Assembly (NCBI RefSeq): GCF_003967355.1
Contig: NZ_BIFH01000040.1
Span: forward strand, 1 to 64,000
Origin: Embleya hyalina
GTDB lineage: Bacteria > Actinomycetota > Actinomycetes > Streptomycetales > Streptomycetaceae
Reading direction: 5' to 3'
Length of the DNA stretch: 64,000 nt
Made by a program: the position numbers and the translations under genes. Shown piece after piece: positions 35,454-49,798 of the stretch (positions are counted from its first letter, which is position 1; each line of letters begins with the position of its first letter). The notes beneath the pieces are model-generated. The model saw only the letters and a program-made list of their open reading frames with translations. It did not search any database and was not told the DNA's origin.

Positions 35454-35543
35454 CGAATTCGACGCCGCGCCGAATTCGTGCGCCGCACGCGCGATATGCG
35501 CGTCGGAATTCGTCCGCACCCGGACAACGGCCGCTCCGAATTC
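35454..35543. repeat. Cluster of four GAATTC-core palindromes
   Basis: CGAATTCG occurs at 35454, 35471 and 35537, and GGAATTCG at 35505: four AT-core palindromes within 90 bases of otherwise G/C-rich DNA upstream of the PKS gene. Such clustering suggests multiple binding sites for one regulator. Confidence 0.55.
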
Positions 35544-35650
35544 GCCGCACCCGGTGACCGATGGCGGCCGATACCGGGCGACTTCCGCCGGCTCCCGACA
35601 ACGCCCGCCGCACGTCGGCGTTCGCATCCCGATCGAAATGATCGACCGAT

Positions 35651-35694
35651 AAGACCCTTTCGTCTTGACAAGATGTGCGCCCCACCCGCACCAT
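35651..35694 (+). promoter_or_regulatory. Putative PKS-operon promoter
   Basis: TTGACA at 35665 lies inside the palindrome TCTTG-A-CAAGA (35663-35673). AAGAC-6-GTCTT lies just before it. A weak -10 candidate, CACCAT, is 18 bases downstream. It points to the PKS start about 90 bases on. Confidence 0.45.
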
Positions 35695-35781
35695 GCACAC
35701 GCATACGCGCGCCATGGTCACCGCCTGTGTGCGCAACGGTCGGCATGTGGCGGCCCATTCGGTGTGCGGGGGTAGGTGCGG

Positions 35782-41817
<6,036 letters not shown>

Positions 41818-41909
41818 CCACCCCCGTACGCACCCCGTCCGCCCGTCCCACCACCGCACCGCCGGCGCCCGGCGTCGTGCGGCCACCCCTTGTGTCAGGA
41901 GCCACCCCG

Positions 41910-43787
41910 ATGACCGAGCACGCCCGGCGAACAGCCCTGGGACACGCACCCCTTCCACCCATCGAGCCCGCCTTCCCCGACCCCGCCAAGCTGTTCGCCG
42001 ACGTGCTCTTCGATCCGCCGGCCGGGCCCGACGCGGCGATCGCCGGGCCGGTCCGCGACGCGCTGACCTACCGTCGGGTGCGGTGGCTGCACGAGCGCAT
42101 ATCCGGCGAGGATCCGCTCCTGCACCATCCCGCGTACCTGCGCGAACTGCTCGAACTCGCCGCGATGGTGGACCCGAGCGTGTTCCATGTGATGTTCCTG
42201 CACCACTGCATGACCCTCGGCCCCGCCCTGGACTTCGGCGCGAGCCCCGAGGACATCGCCGAACTGGCCCTCGGCCCCTCGATCGGCGCCGCGCTGATGA
42301 CCGAGGTGGGCCGGGGCAACAGCGCCGCCGGCATCCGCACGGAGGCGGTCTGGGACCCCGTGGGCCAGGTGTTCGACCTGCACACCCCGGACGCCGGGGC
42401 CTGCAAGTACCCGCCCAACGTGGGGCTCTCCGGCATTCCCCGAGTGGCGGTCGTCGGCGCGCGGATCGTGGTGGACGGCATCGGCCGGGGTACCGGGCTG
42501 TTCCTGGTGCCGCTGCGGGACGAGGCCGGCCCGTGCCCCGGGGTGGTGATCACGCCGCGACCGCCGACCGGCCTGCTGCCGCTGGACTACGCCGCCGTAC
42601 GCTTCGACCACGTCCCGGTGCCCGCCGCCCGCTGGTTGCGCGACGGGGCCACGATCACCGCCCCCGGCGAGCGCGGCGGCGGCCATCACGACCCGCTCGA
42701 TCCGGCGGCCCGCAGCCGCCGCAGCCAGGGCCAGAGCAGGTTCGCGTGGGGAGCGATCGCGACCGGGATGGCCGCCGTCACCCGCGCCGCCACCGCGATC
42801 GCCCTCGCCCACGCCCACCGGCGCCGCACCGTCGGCCGCTTCGATCCACAAACCCCGGCGCTGGCCCACCGCAACCAGCAGCGCGCGCTGTTCGGCGCCC
42901 ACGCGGCGGCCCTGACCGCGACGGTGCTGGCCCGCCGGGCGACCGACCTGTGCTGGCGGTTGCCGGTGCACCGGGCGGCCGATCGGGGCCTGCCCCCGAC
43001 GACGATGCGCACTGCCTCGCTGCTCAAGGTGACGACCGATCGACTCGCCGAACAGGCCGTGTCGCGCTGCCGGCGGGCGTGCGGCGCGTTCGGCTTCTTC
43101 ACCGAGAACCGGCTGATCGACTACCAGGGCCTGGCGATGGCCTTCAACGCGGCGGGCGGCGACAACCAGTTGATCCTCCTCGACGCGGGCTGGTCGATGG
43201 CGACGGGCGTCGACTACGAGCCCCCGGCCGTCGCCGACGCTCCCGGCGACGCCCACGCCCGTGACGACGCCGAAACCCCTGCCGGCGCCGACGCCCCGGG
43301 CCGCTCCACCGAACCCCTCGAACGCCCCGGCTGGGCCGACCTGTTCCGCACCCGCGAGCGACTGCTGCACGAAGAACTCGTCGAGCGGCTGCGGCTCGGC
43401 GCGGAGCGGGGAGTCGACCCGTTCGTCCTGCGCAACGACTGCGCCGACGCCGCCGAGCGCCTGGGCGAGGCGCACGCGGCGCGGATCACCGTCGAGGCGC
43501 TGATCCACGACGCCCGCGCCACGTTCGCACACCGGGTGGCCGAGTCGGTGCTCGACGACCTGTGCCTGCTCCGGGTCCTGGAGGAGGTCGCGGCGCACGA
43601 CGGCTGGTTCCTGGCCGCCGGCCTGCTCACCGCCGACGAGGTCCGCGGCCTGTCGGCCCGGATCGACACCGCGTGCGCCCGACTGGCTCCGCACGCCCGG
43701 GCGTTGATCGAGCTGCTGGACGTACCGCCGGGCCTGGTCCGGGGCGCCCTGGTCGGGGACGACCCGATCGGCGACCCGACGAGGTGA
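41910..43787 (+). CDS. Acyl-CoA oxidase/dehydrogenase-family protein
   Basis: The 625-residue flavoprotein resembles acyl-CoA oxidases. The N-terminal helical part has FHVMFLHHCMTLGPALDFG, and the middle beta domain EVGRGNSAAGIRTEAVWDP and KYPPNVGLSG. FGFFTENRLIDYQGLAM lies near the usual FAD/catalytic region, and the C-terminal oxidase-type helical extension is present. It would oxidise an acyl-CoA or acyl-carrier at C2-C3. The ATG at 41910 has CAGGAG. It lies 92 bases after the PKS on the same strand, so it probably tailors the starter acid or PKS product. Confidence 0.85.
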   Translation: MTEHARRTALGHAPLPPIEPAFPDPAKLFADVLFDPPAGPDAAIAGPVRDALTYRRVRWLHERISGEDPLLHHPAYLRELLELAAMVDPSVFHVMFLHHCMTLGPALDFGASPEDIAELALGPSIGAALMTEVGRGNSAAGIRTEAVWDPVGQVFDLHTPDAGACKYPPNVGLSGIPRVAVVGARIVVDGIGRGTGLFLVPLRDEAGPCPGVVITPRPPTGLLPLDYAAVRFDHVPVPAARWLRDGATITAPGERGGGHHDPLDPAARSRRSQGQSRFAWGAIATGMAAVTRAATAIALAHAHRRRTVGRFDPQTPALAHRNQQRALFGAHAAALTATVLARRATDLCWRLPVHRAADRGLPPTTMRTASLLKVTTDRLAEQAVSRCRRACGAFGFFTENRLIDYQGLAMAFNAAGGDNQLILLDAGWSMATGVDYEPPAVADAPGDAHARDDAETPAGADAPGRSTEPLERPGWADLFRTRERLLHEELVERLRLGAERGVDPFVLRNDCADAAERLGEAHAARITVEALIHDARATFAHRVAESVLDDLCLLRVLEEVAAHDGWFLAAGLLTADEVRGLSARIDTACARLAPHARALIELLDVPPGLVRGALVGDDPIGDPTR

Positions 43788-43934
43788 CGCCGCGCCGCCC
43801 CCGGATCCGCCTCCCCGGGCATCCCCGGCCCTCCACACACCTCCACCCGGCGCCCCGCCCCGACCCGCGCACCCCCGCAGGGTCGTTCGGGACGCGCACG
43901 CACCACCCTCGGACCACGGACAAACGGAGCTTCG

Positions 43935-45719
43935 ATGAACCCTGCACCTTCGACGGCCGTCCCGACCGGGATCGACCCCGAGTACCTGTCCGATCCGGAC
44001 GCCGACCGTATCCGCGCGTTGATCGACCACGTGTGCGGACACGGCGCGGCGGACATCCTCCGGGCCGCGCTGCCGCCGGGAGTCCCCGACGCGGTCGTGG
44101 ACATGGTGTCCCGGCACTGCCGCTTCGACCACGCCGCGCTGCTCGTCTTCCCGGAGCGGCTCGGCGACCTGCTCGACCGCCTGCCGCACTGGGGATTACG
44201 CACCACCGAGGTCGTGCCCAGCACGGTCGTCCGCGACCGGATCGCCGAACGCCTGGGCCTGCGCGCGGAGTCGGTCGAGGTACACATCGTGCGCTGCGCG
44301 CTGCCCGGCGACGGGGTCGCCGCCTGCGAGGGCCGCAATCTCGAACTGTTCGCCGTGGCACCGGTTCCGGGGGCCGACTTCGCCCGACTACGGGCCGAGG
44401 AGCGTGCCCGCAACGGCGAGACACACTTCGCCTTCCGCGTGGTCGAGCCGACTCCGATCACCCTCCTGGACCTGCACGACCTGCTGGTCTCCCGGGACGA
44501 GGTGCGCCGGGACGGCGGCGGCTTCAATCCGCACGAGGACACCTTCGTGCTGTACTTCCGCAGCATCGGCGAACCGGCCTCGGACCGCTGGCCGCGCCGC
44601 TTGGAGATCCTTGCCACCGGTTCGTATCCCGAGGTGCTGCGGCGTCACGCGGCACCGCGCCCGGCGGCGGGTCGGGCCGGTTCGCCGCCACGCGAGGATT
44701 CGTCGCGCGAGGACCCGACGCGGGAGATGTTGCACCTGGTCACCGGCGCGTGGGTGACCCAGGCGATCGGTGTCGCGGCGCGGTTGGGCCTGGCCGACCA
44801 CCTCGGCGACGGGTCCCGGTCGGTGGCCGACCTGGCCGAGGCGGCGGGCGCGGAACCGGACCGCCTGGGGCGGCTGTTGCGCCTGTTGGCCGGGCACGGG
44901 GTGCTGCGGGCCGAGGCGGACGGGCACTATCGGCTCACCGAGCGCGGCGCGCTGCTGCGCACCGAGCGGGACGGATCGTTGGCCGCACTGGCGGATCTGT
45001 ACAGCGGTCTGTTCTTCACGTCGTATCTCGGCCTGGAGCACACGGTGCGCACCGGCGAGGACGCGTTCACCCGGGTGCACGGCCGGGAGTCGTTCGAATA
45101 CTTCGCCGAACACCCGGACGACGCACGGCTGTTCCGGGAGGCGATGGCGTTCGGCACGGTCGTCTTCGACGCGGTGCCGGCCGCTCTGGACCTGCCGCCG
45201 GGCGCGACGGTGGTCGATGTCGGGGGTGGCGACGGGGAGTTGCTCCTCCGCGTGTTGCGCGACCATCCGAGCGCGCGCGGGGTGCTCTTCGAGCAGGGGC
45301 ACGTGGTCGAAGCCGCCCGGGAGTTGCTGGCCGTGTCGGCCGCGGCGGATCGGTGCGACCTGGTGGTCGGCGACTTCTTCACCGGCGCCCTGCCCGATGG
45401 CGCCGATTTGTACCTGCTGGCCCGGATCCTGCACGACTGGGCGGACCCCGAGTGCCTGGTCGTGTTGCGGGCACTGGCCCGGGCGATGCCGGCCGACGCA
45501 CGTCTGGCGATCGTCGAACGGCCGATCGTCGAGGCGGGCGGGTCGGTGTTGCCGCTGCGCTTCGACATCCAGATGATGACCAACGCCCGGGGCCGCGAAC
45601 GCACGGTGGCGGAGTATCGCGCGTTGTTGGCCGAGGGCGGCTTCGAACTGCTCGACCTGCGACCGCTGCCGCTGGACATGGCGGTACTCACCGCCCGACC
45701 GCGTCCCGCGCAGGGGTAG
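43935..45719 (+). CDS. Two-domain SAM-dependent O-methyltransferase with an N-terminal domain of unknown type
   Basis: The protein has 594 residues. Residues 260-590 form a class I O-methyltransferase of the plant/actinomycete type: a dimerisation helix set (GAWVTQAIGVAARLGLADHL), SAM motif VVDVGGGDGELLLRVL and ARILHDWADPE near the catalytic base. Residues 1-230 are a separate alpha/beta domain (CRFDHAALLVFPERLGDLL, HWGLRTTEVVPSTVVRDRIA, THFAFRVVEPTP). Its paired beta-alpha-beta pattern hints at a VOC/glyoxalase-like fold, but I cannot place it. It is the last gene of the PKS arm. Confidence 0.85.
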   Translation: MNPAPSTAVPTGIDPEYLSDPDADRIRALIDHVCGHGAADILRAALPPGVPDAVVDMVSRHCRFDHAALLVFPERLGDLLDRLPHWGLRTTEVVPSTVVRDRIAERLGLRAESVEVHIVRCALPGDGVAACEGRNLELFAVAPVPGADFARLRAEERARNGETHFAFRVVEPTPITLLDLHDLLVSRDEVRRDGGGFNPHEDTFVLYFRSIGEPASDRWPRRLEILATGSYPEVLRRHAAPRPAAGRAGSPPREDSSREDPTREMLHLVTGAWVTQAIGVAARLGLADHLGDGSRSVADLAEAAGAEPDRLGRLLRLLAGHGVLRAEADGHYRLTERGALLRTERDGSLAALADLYSGLFFTSYLGLEHTVRTGEDAFTRVHGRESFEYFAEHPDDARLFREAMAFGTVVFDAVPAALDLPPGATVVDVGGGDGELLLRVLRDHPSARGVLFEQGHVVEAARELLAVSAAADRCDLVVGDFFTGALPDGADLYLLARILHDWADPECLVVLRALARAMPADARLAIVERPIVEAGGSVLPLRFDIQMMTNARGRERTVAEYRALLAEGGFELLDLRPLPLDMAVLTARPRPAQG

Positions 45720-45770
45720 GCACCGGACGCACGTACGAGCCCCGGGCACACGTGGGCACCGGACGCACGA

Positions 45771-45810
45771 CGGCGCCGTGTCCCCGACCACGGTCGGGGA
45801 CACGGCGCCG
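45771..45810. terminator. Bidirectional terminator
   Basis: Perfect 19-bp inverted repeat (45771-45789 with 45792-45810) around a two-base centre, lying between the convergent methyltransferase and NlpC/P60 genes. It marks the right border of the PKS operon. Confidence 0.9.
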
Positions 45811-45868
45811 AGCCACTGCCATCGCTGTGCGATCGTCACCCGGGCGCCGCCGCGGCCGGGTCGCGCGA

Positions 45869-46831
45869 TCAGTTCGGGCGGGTGGCGCCGGCGATCGGCA
45901 TGGTGTTGATCGAGGCGATCTCCACCGGCTTGCGCGAGTTGGCGGCGTGCACCATCTTGCCGTCGCCGATGTAGATGCCGACGTGGCTGATGCCCGAGTA
46001 GAAGAACACCAGGTCGCCGGGCTGCAGGTTGGCGATCGACACGTGCGGGTCGGCGGCGAACTGGTCGTTGGTCACGCGCGGTAGCGAGATGCCCGCCGCC
46101 TTGTACGCGGCCTGGACCAGACCCGAGCAGTCGTACGCGTTCGGGCCGGTGGCGCCGTACACGTACGGCTTGCCGACCTGCGCCTTGGCGAAGGCGACGG
46201 CCTGGGCGGCCTTGCTCGACGTGTTCGATGAACCGCCGGTGGGCGCCTGGTTGCCCTTCGAGCCGCCGGTGGCGGGCTTGGCGGCGGGCTTGGCCGCGAC
46301 GTCGACCGACGGCTTGCTCGCCGGCTTCGGCGCGGTCTTGCCGGTGACCGTGGTCTTCGGCTGGACCCGGATGCTCGGCTTGGCCGGGGCGTCCGCCTCG
46401 GGCTGCGCGGGCGCCGAGCCGGTCAGCCGCAGGCTCTGGCCGATCTCGATCAGGTCCGGGCCGGACAGGAGCACGTCGCGGTTGAGCTGGTACAGGTTCT
46501 GCCAACCGCCGGCGACCTTGTTGGTCAGCGCGAGCTGGGACAGCGTGTCACCGGCCTGGACCAGGTAGCGGGCCTTCTCCGCGGCGGTGGCGGCCGCGGG
46601 CGAGGCGGTCTCGGCCTGGACCGGGGCGCTCTCGACCGCGGCGGTCGGCGTGGCCGACAGCACGGCGGAGGCGCCGGTGGGGGCCTGGTCGGTGGTGGGG
46701 ACCTGCGCGTGGGCCGCACCGGCGCCGGCGACCGGGATGACGGCTCCCATGCCGGCGATGCCCACCGCCGCGACGAAGCGGCGGACGTTGGCGGGGCGAG
46801 CGGCTCGATGGCGAGCGTTTGCGGACAGCAT
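45869..46831 (-). CDS. Secreted LysM-NlpC/P60 peptidoglycan endopeptidase
   Basis: The protein has 320 residues. A signal peptide (RRFVAAVGIAGMGAVIPVAG, cleavage near AHAQ) is followed by a LysM domain (about 90-138: YLVQAGDTLSQLALTN). A Lys/Pro/Ala-rich linker leads to a C-terminal NlpC/P60 domain (about 210-320) with catalytic Cys in YDCSGLVQ, His in ISHVGIYIG and HAANS. It should cleave stem peptides in the cell wall. The ATG at 46831 has AGGAGAGG. A c-di-AMP riboswitch leader precedes it. Confidence 0.95.
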   Translation of the reverse strand: MLSANARHRAARPANVRRFVAAVGIAGMGAVIPVAGAGAAHAQVPTTDQAPTGASAVLSATPTAAVESAPVQAETASPAAATAAEKARYLVQAGDTLSQLALTNKVAGGWQNLYQLNRDVLLSGPDLIEIGQSLRLTGSAPAQPEADAPAKPSIRVQPKTTVTGKTAPKPASKPSVDVAAKPAAKPATGGSKGNQAPTGGSSNTSSKAAQAVAFAKAQVGKPYVYGATGPNAYDCSGLVQAAYKAAGISLPRVTNDQFAADPHVSIANLQPGDLVFFYSGISHVGIYIGDGKMVHAANSRKPVEIASINTMPIAGATRPN

Positions 46832-46849
46832 GAAATGGGGTCCTCTCCT

Positions 46850-47045
46850 GTCGCCTACGAGGTGAGCTGTCGGATTCGGACTGGAGCAGCCCGGTCGCTT
46901 CACGCGACTTCACCCCTAGCCGTCACCGGAACGATCCCGGCCACGGCGATTCACCTGGTTCCCCCGCTCCCGTCGGATTCTTCGCTGTGGACCTCCCGCT
47001 GCCGGCGACGGGATTCGGCGTACCGGCGGCAGGGTTCACCCGAAA
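46850..47045 (-). ncRNA. ydaO-type (c-di-AMP) riboswitch
   Basis: Read on the minus strand, the leader contains the conserved blocks of the actinobacterial ydaO/yuaA motif in order: GGTGAACCCTGCCGCC, GCCGGCAGCGGGAGG, CCACAGCG, GGGGGAACCAGGTGAATCG, GGGGTGAAGTCGCG and a closing CTCACCTCGTAGGCG. In actinobacteria this riboswitch typically precedes cell-wall hydrolase genes and lowers expression when c-di-AMP is high. It ends about 20 bases before the start codon. Confidence 0.92.
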
Positions 47046-47253
47046 GGTGAATCGGCGAGAAAGGTAGGCAATGCGACGGGGAGATCACAACCGAATCGCA
47101 GACTTTGCCCGGAGTGTAAAGGCGGAATAAAGGCGACATCTCGGCCGGCTTCGGTCGGAAGCACCCGTGGTGACGAGGGCATATCTCGGAGAGTGGCGTG
47201 ACGGAGCGGTAACGGAAAATAGTCGAGATTCGTCGCCGCCCCCCGGAAATGAA

Positions 47254-47279
47254 TTGCAACCCGAAGTCGGCTATATAAT
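47254..47279 (+). promoter_or_regulatory. Candidate promoter in an AT-rich island
   Basis: TTGCAA (47254) and a perfect TATAAT (47274) face the TIGR04222 gene, but spacing is only 14 bases. The surrounding 47080-47330 stretch is unusually AT-rich for this genome and separates the riboswitch leader from the divergent gene. Confidence 0.4.
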
Positions 47280-47441
47280 TTATGTCCGTTTTATCCATGC
47301 GGGCTACATCACATTCCGGGCATCGGGCCGCCGTGCTCCCGGCAGAGGGGTTTCCACCGGACAGACGCGCGGGGAGCCGTCACTGTGGTGCGTACCGGCG
47401 CCACGACGAACGTGCCGCGCGGGGGATACCGGGGGGTTGGG

Positions 47442-48341
47442 ATGAACGCCGTGTCCGGCGGGGGCGTCGCGATACATCCGACACACGCGACGGGACTCGC
47501 GACGACCGGAAGCGGGGCCGGGGCCGGCGCCGGTGTCGTCGACGGCGGGGTCCTCGCCGGGAGTTGGTCGATGCCGACCGGCCTCGGTGGTCTGTACCTG
47601 GCGGTGGCGACCGCCTGTCTCGGCTGCCTGGTCGCGGGGTGGGTGGTCCGGGTGGTCCTGATGTACCGGCTGCGCCGCCGTCCGGCGTCGCCCGGAGCCG
47701 GTCGCCCGCTCGACGTCTGGGAGATCGCGCTGCTCGTGGCCGGCCCCGGGCGATTCGCCCAGGTGGCGCTGGTCGCCATGCACCGCCGCCGGCGTGCGGT
47801 GATCGGCGCCGACCGCCGGATCGGACTGCTCGCCCCCGTACCGGAGGACGGGTACGAGCGCGCGGTGTTCGACGCGGTCGGCTCGGCCCGTACCGCCGTG
47901 ACCGACCCGGTCGTCGAGCACATCGCCCGCTCGACCCCGACCGCCGTCTGGCGACCGGCGCGCACGCGCCTCGAACAGGACGGACTGCTGCTGACCGAAC
48001 GGGAGGTGGGCCCGCGCGGCGTCACGGGTCTGTGCGGTGTGCTGCTCCCGGGCCTGGGCTTCGCCATCGCGGGCGGCGTGAACGGCTATCCGGTGCCGGG
48101 CGGGCTGCTCTTCTTCGCCCAGTTGGCGGTCGTCACCCCGCTGTTCGACCGCACCCTCGCACCGCAGACCCTGACCGGTCGGGCCCGGATCGCGGAACTG
48201 CGGACCATGCCCCCGACCGTATCGACCGACTCGGACGAGGACGCCCTGATCCGTCTGGCCGTCTTCGGCCCGGAAGCCCTCCCGGATCCGGCGCTGCGTA
48301 CGGCCCTGATGCCGCCGCCGGCGCAGCCCACTCCGGGCTGA
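47442..48341 (+). CDS. TIGR04222-domain membrane protein
   Basis: The protein has about 299 residues. A Gly/Ala-rich start is followed by a membrane helix (LYLAVATACLGCLVAGWVV), then a basic stretch and a cytoplasmic region containing PLDVWEIALLVAGPGRFAQV, the core of the TIGR04222 family. More hydrophobic segments follow (GLCGVLLPGLGFAIAGGV, LLFFAQLAVV). Function is unknown; the family is mainly actinobacterial and cyanobacterial. The ATG at 47442 is chosen; GTG at 47385 would add 19 residues. Confidence 0.75.
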   Translation: MNAVSGGGVAIHPTHATGLATTGSGAGAGAGVVDGGVLAGSWSMPTGLGGLYLAVATACLGCLVAGWVVRVVLMYRLRRRPASPGAGRPLDVWEIALLVAGPGRFAQVALVAMHRRRRAVIGADRRIGLLAPVPEDGYERAVFDAVGSARTAVTDPVVEHIARSTPTAVWRPARTRLEQDGLLLTEREVGPRGVTGLCGVLLPGLGFAIAGGVNGYPVPGGLLFFAQLAVVTPLFDRTLAPQTLTGRARIAELRTMPPTVSTDSDEDALIRLAVFGPEALPDPALRTALMPPPAQPTPG

Positions 48342-48403
48342 CCCGAAGGCCGTACCTCACCGTGTGAACAGACCGTTCATCACAAGTCGAGCAACGTAAT
48401 CCG

Positions 48404-48433
48404 TTGACATCAATCCATGTGTCCCGGCATGAT
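48404..48433 (+). promoter_or_regulatory. Promoter for a leaderless gene
   Basis: TTGACA (48404-48409) and CATGAT (48428-48433) are 18 bases apart. The -10 ends six bases before the ATG at 48440, so transcription should begin at or next to the start codon. Confidence 0.6.
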
Positions 48434-48439
48434 GTGCTC

Positions 48440-48916
48440 ATGTCTTCGACTCCGGACACCCCCGCGACCCCCGAACCCCACGACCCCTTCAGCCCGCCCG
48501 ACCCCGAGCAGGCGCGGGCCGAGCGCGTACACGCCTCCCTCTTTCGGATCGCCGAACGGCACGCGGCCACCGACGAGCAGCGTGCGCGGCAGGTGCATCC
48601 GTACATGCTCGGCCCGCACGAGGCGATCCGCCTGGTGTCGTTCCTGCTCAGCGGCATCGCGCAGCCCGCCGACGGCGAGCCGGCGGTGGACCACGCCGAC
48701 ATCACCGCGGCGCTGAGCCTGATTCCGCTGGCCCGGGGCGAGATGGACGACCTGGAGGCGGGGCTGCTCCGGATGGCCCGGGGGCGCGAGATGACCTGGC
48801 AGGAGATCGCCTTCGGCCTGGGCCTGGGCACCCCGCAGGCGGCCCGCCAGCGCTATGAACGCCTGCTCGGCCGCACCACCCCCGAGTCGGCGGACGACCC
48901 GGCCGCCCACGCCTGA
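48440..48916 (+). CDS. Hypothetical protein, HTH-like C-terminus
   Basis: This is a soluble 158-residue protein of unknown family. The N-terminal 20 residues are Pro-rich. The C-terminal 50, with GREMTWQEIAFGLGLGTPQAARQRYERL, look like a sigma-like or MerR-like helix-turn-helix. No Shine-Dalgarno site precedes the ATG at 48440, and the promoter spacing implies a leaderless mRNA. It is convergent with the GDT1-family transporter, with 12 bases between. Confidence 0.75.
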   Translation: MSSTPDTPATPEPHDPFSPPDPEQARAERVHASLFRIAERHAATDEQRARQVHPYMLGPHEAIRLVSFLLSGIAQPADGEPAVDHADITAALSLIPLARGEMDDLEAGLLRMARGREMTWQEIAFGLGLGTPQAARQRYERLLGRTTPESADDPAAHA

Positions 48917-48928
48917 ACGCCCACCGGG

Positions 48929-49513
48929 TCAGCCCGCGAACACCTCGACCAGCGACCAGATCGCCAGGCCGAGCATGCACACCCCGCCGATCCGCTGCAC
49001 GGTCTGCAAAGGCATGCGCTTGGCGATGAACCGGCCGGCGAGCAGCGCCAGCGCGGACACCGACATCAGTGCCGCGACCGAGCCGATCGCGGTGGACCAG
49101 GTGCCGTTGGTGGCGGCCAGGTTGGCGGTGGTGATTTGGGTCAGGTCGCCCCACTCGCTGATGAACACGGCCATGAAGGCGGTCGAGAACACCGCCCGGA
49201 AACCGGTGATCCGCGCTCCGCCGCCGTCCGCGTCCTCGTCGTCGGCACCACCGCGCAGCAGCATGAACGCACCGAAGCCGAACAGCGCGGCGGAGACGAG
49301 CTTGACGATCCAACCGGGAAGCAGGCCGAGCAGTCCGCCCGCGCCGACGGCGAGCGCGACGTGCACGGCGAACGCGGTCGAGGTACCGAACCAGACGTAG
49401 AGAGGGCGCATGCGGGTGCCCATGGCGAGCGACGCGAACATGGTCTTGTCCGGGAGCTCGGCGAGGAAGATCAGCCCGAAGGCGGTCAGGATCGCCAGGA
49501 GGTCGAGGTGCAT
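48929..49513 (-). CDS. TMEM165/GDT1 (UPF0016) family cation transporter
   Basis: The 194-residue membrane protein has about six helices and two copies of the family signature: LAELPDKTMFASLAMG (about residue 18) and SEWGDLTQITTANLA (about residue 118). The acidic residues in these motifs bind Mn or Ca in family members. A Mn-sensing riboswitch in its leader indicates a manganese exporter induced by high Mn. The start is ATG at 49513. Confidence 0.95.
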   Translation of the reverse strand: MHLDLLAILTAFGLIFLAELPDKTMFASLAMGTRMRPLYVWFGTSTAFAVHVALAVGAGGLLGLLPGWIVKLVSAALFGFGAFMLLRGGADDEDADGGGARITGFRAVFSTAFMAVFISEWGDLTQITTANLAATNGTWSTAIGSVAALMSVSALALLAGRFIAKRMPLQTVQRIGGVCMLGLAIWSLVEVFAG

Positions 49514-49603
49514 TCCGGGTGGCTTTCTGCGAGAGCCGGGCCCCGGGTCTTCACGAAGCGCCGCTCGGCGGATTGGAGGACCACTCGGCCCGGCACGACG
49601 GGG

Positions 49604-49628
49604 CGCGTCCGCGAGACTCGCGGACGCG
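49604..49628 (-). terminator. Hairpin in the riboswitch-gene leader
   Basis: CGCGTCCGCGAG and CTCGCGGACGCG form a perfect 12-bp inverted repeat with one central base, 10 bases downstream of the Mn riboswitch aptamer in the direction of transcription. It is probably part of the expression platform (attenuator). No T-tract follows. Confidence 0.6.
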
Positions 49629-49637
49629 TCGTTGCCT

Positions 49638-49737
49638 GGCCGAAGGTCTCGCCCACCCGGATGATCGGGCCCGGCCACCGGGAACCCGAGGGCTCCAGCA
49701 TGTCGACGACCGGTTCGCGGGGCTACTCCCCTTCGCT
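49638..49737 (-). ncRNA. yybP-ykoY (Mn2+) riboswitch
   Basis: On the minus strand the 5' end reads GAAGGGGAGTAGC (49734-49722) and the 3' end GGCGAGACCTTCGGCC (49653-49638). These are the two conserved loops of yybP-ykoY aptamers (GGGGAGUAG and GC(A/G)AGACCUU), and GAAGG pairs with CCTTC to close the aptamer. A -10 TAGGGT (49749-49744) places the transcription start at about 49737, exactly at the aptamer start. The downstream gene is a GDT1-family transporter, a typical yybP-ykoY target. Confidence 0.9.
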
Positions 49738-49798
49738 GCTGCGACCCTACCGCATGCGTACGCCCCGACCGAGCCTCGCCGGGCGGGTCCGGGCCGGT

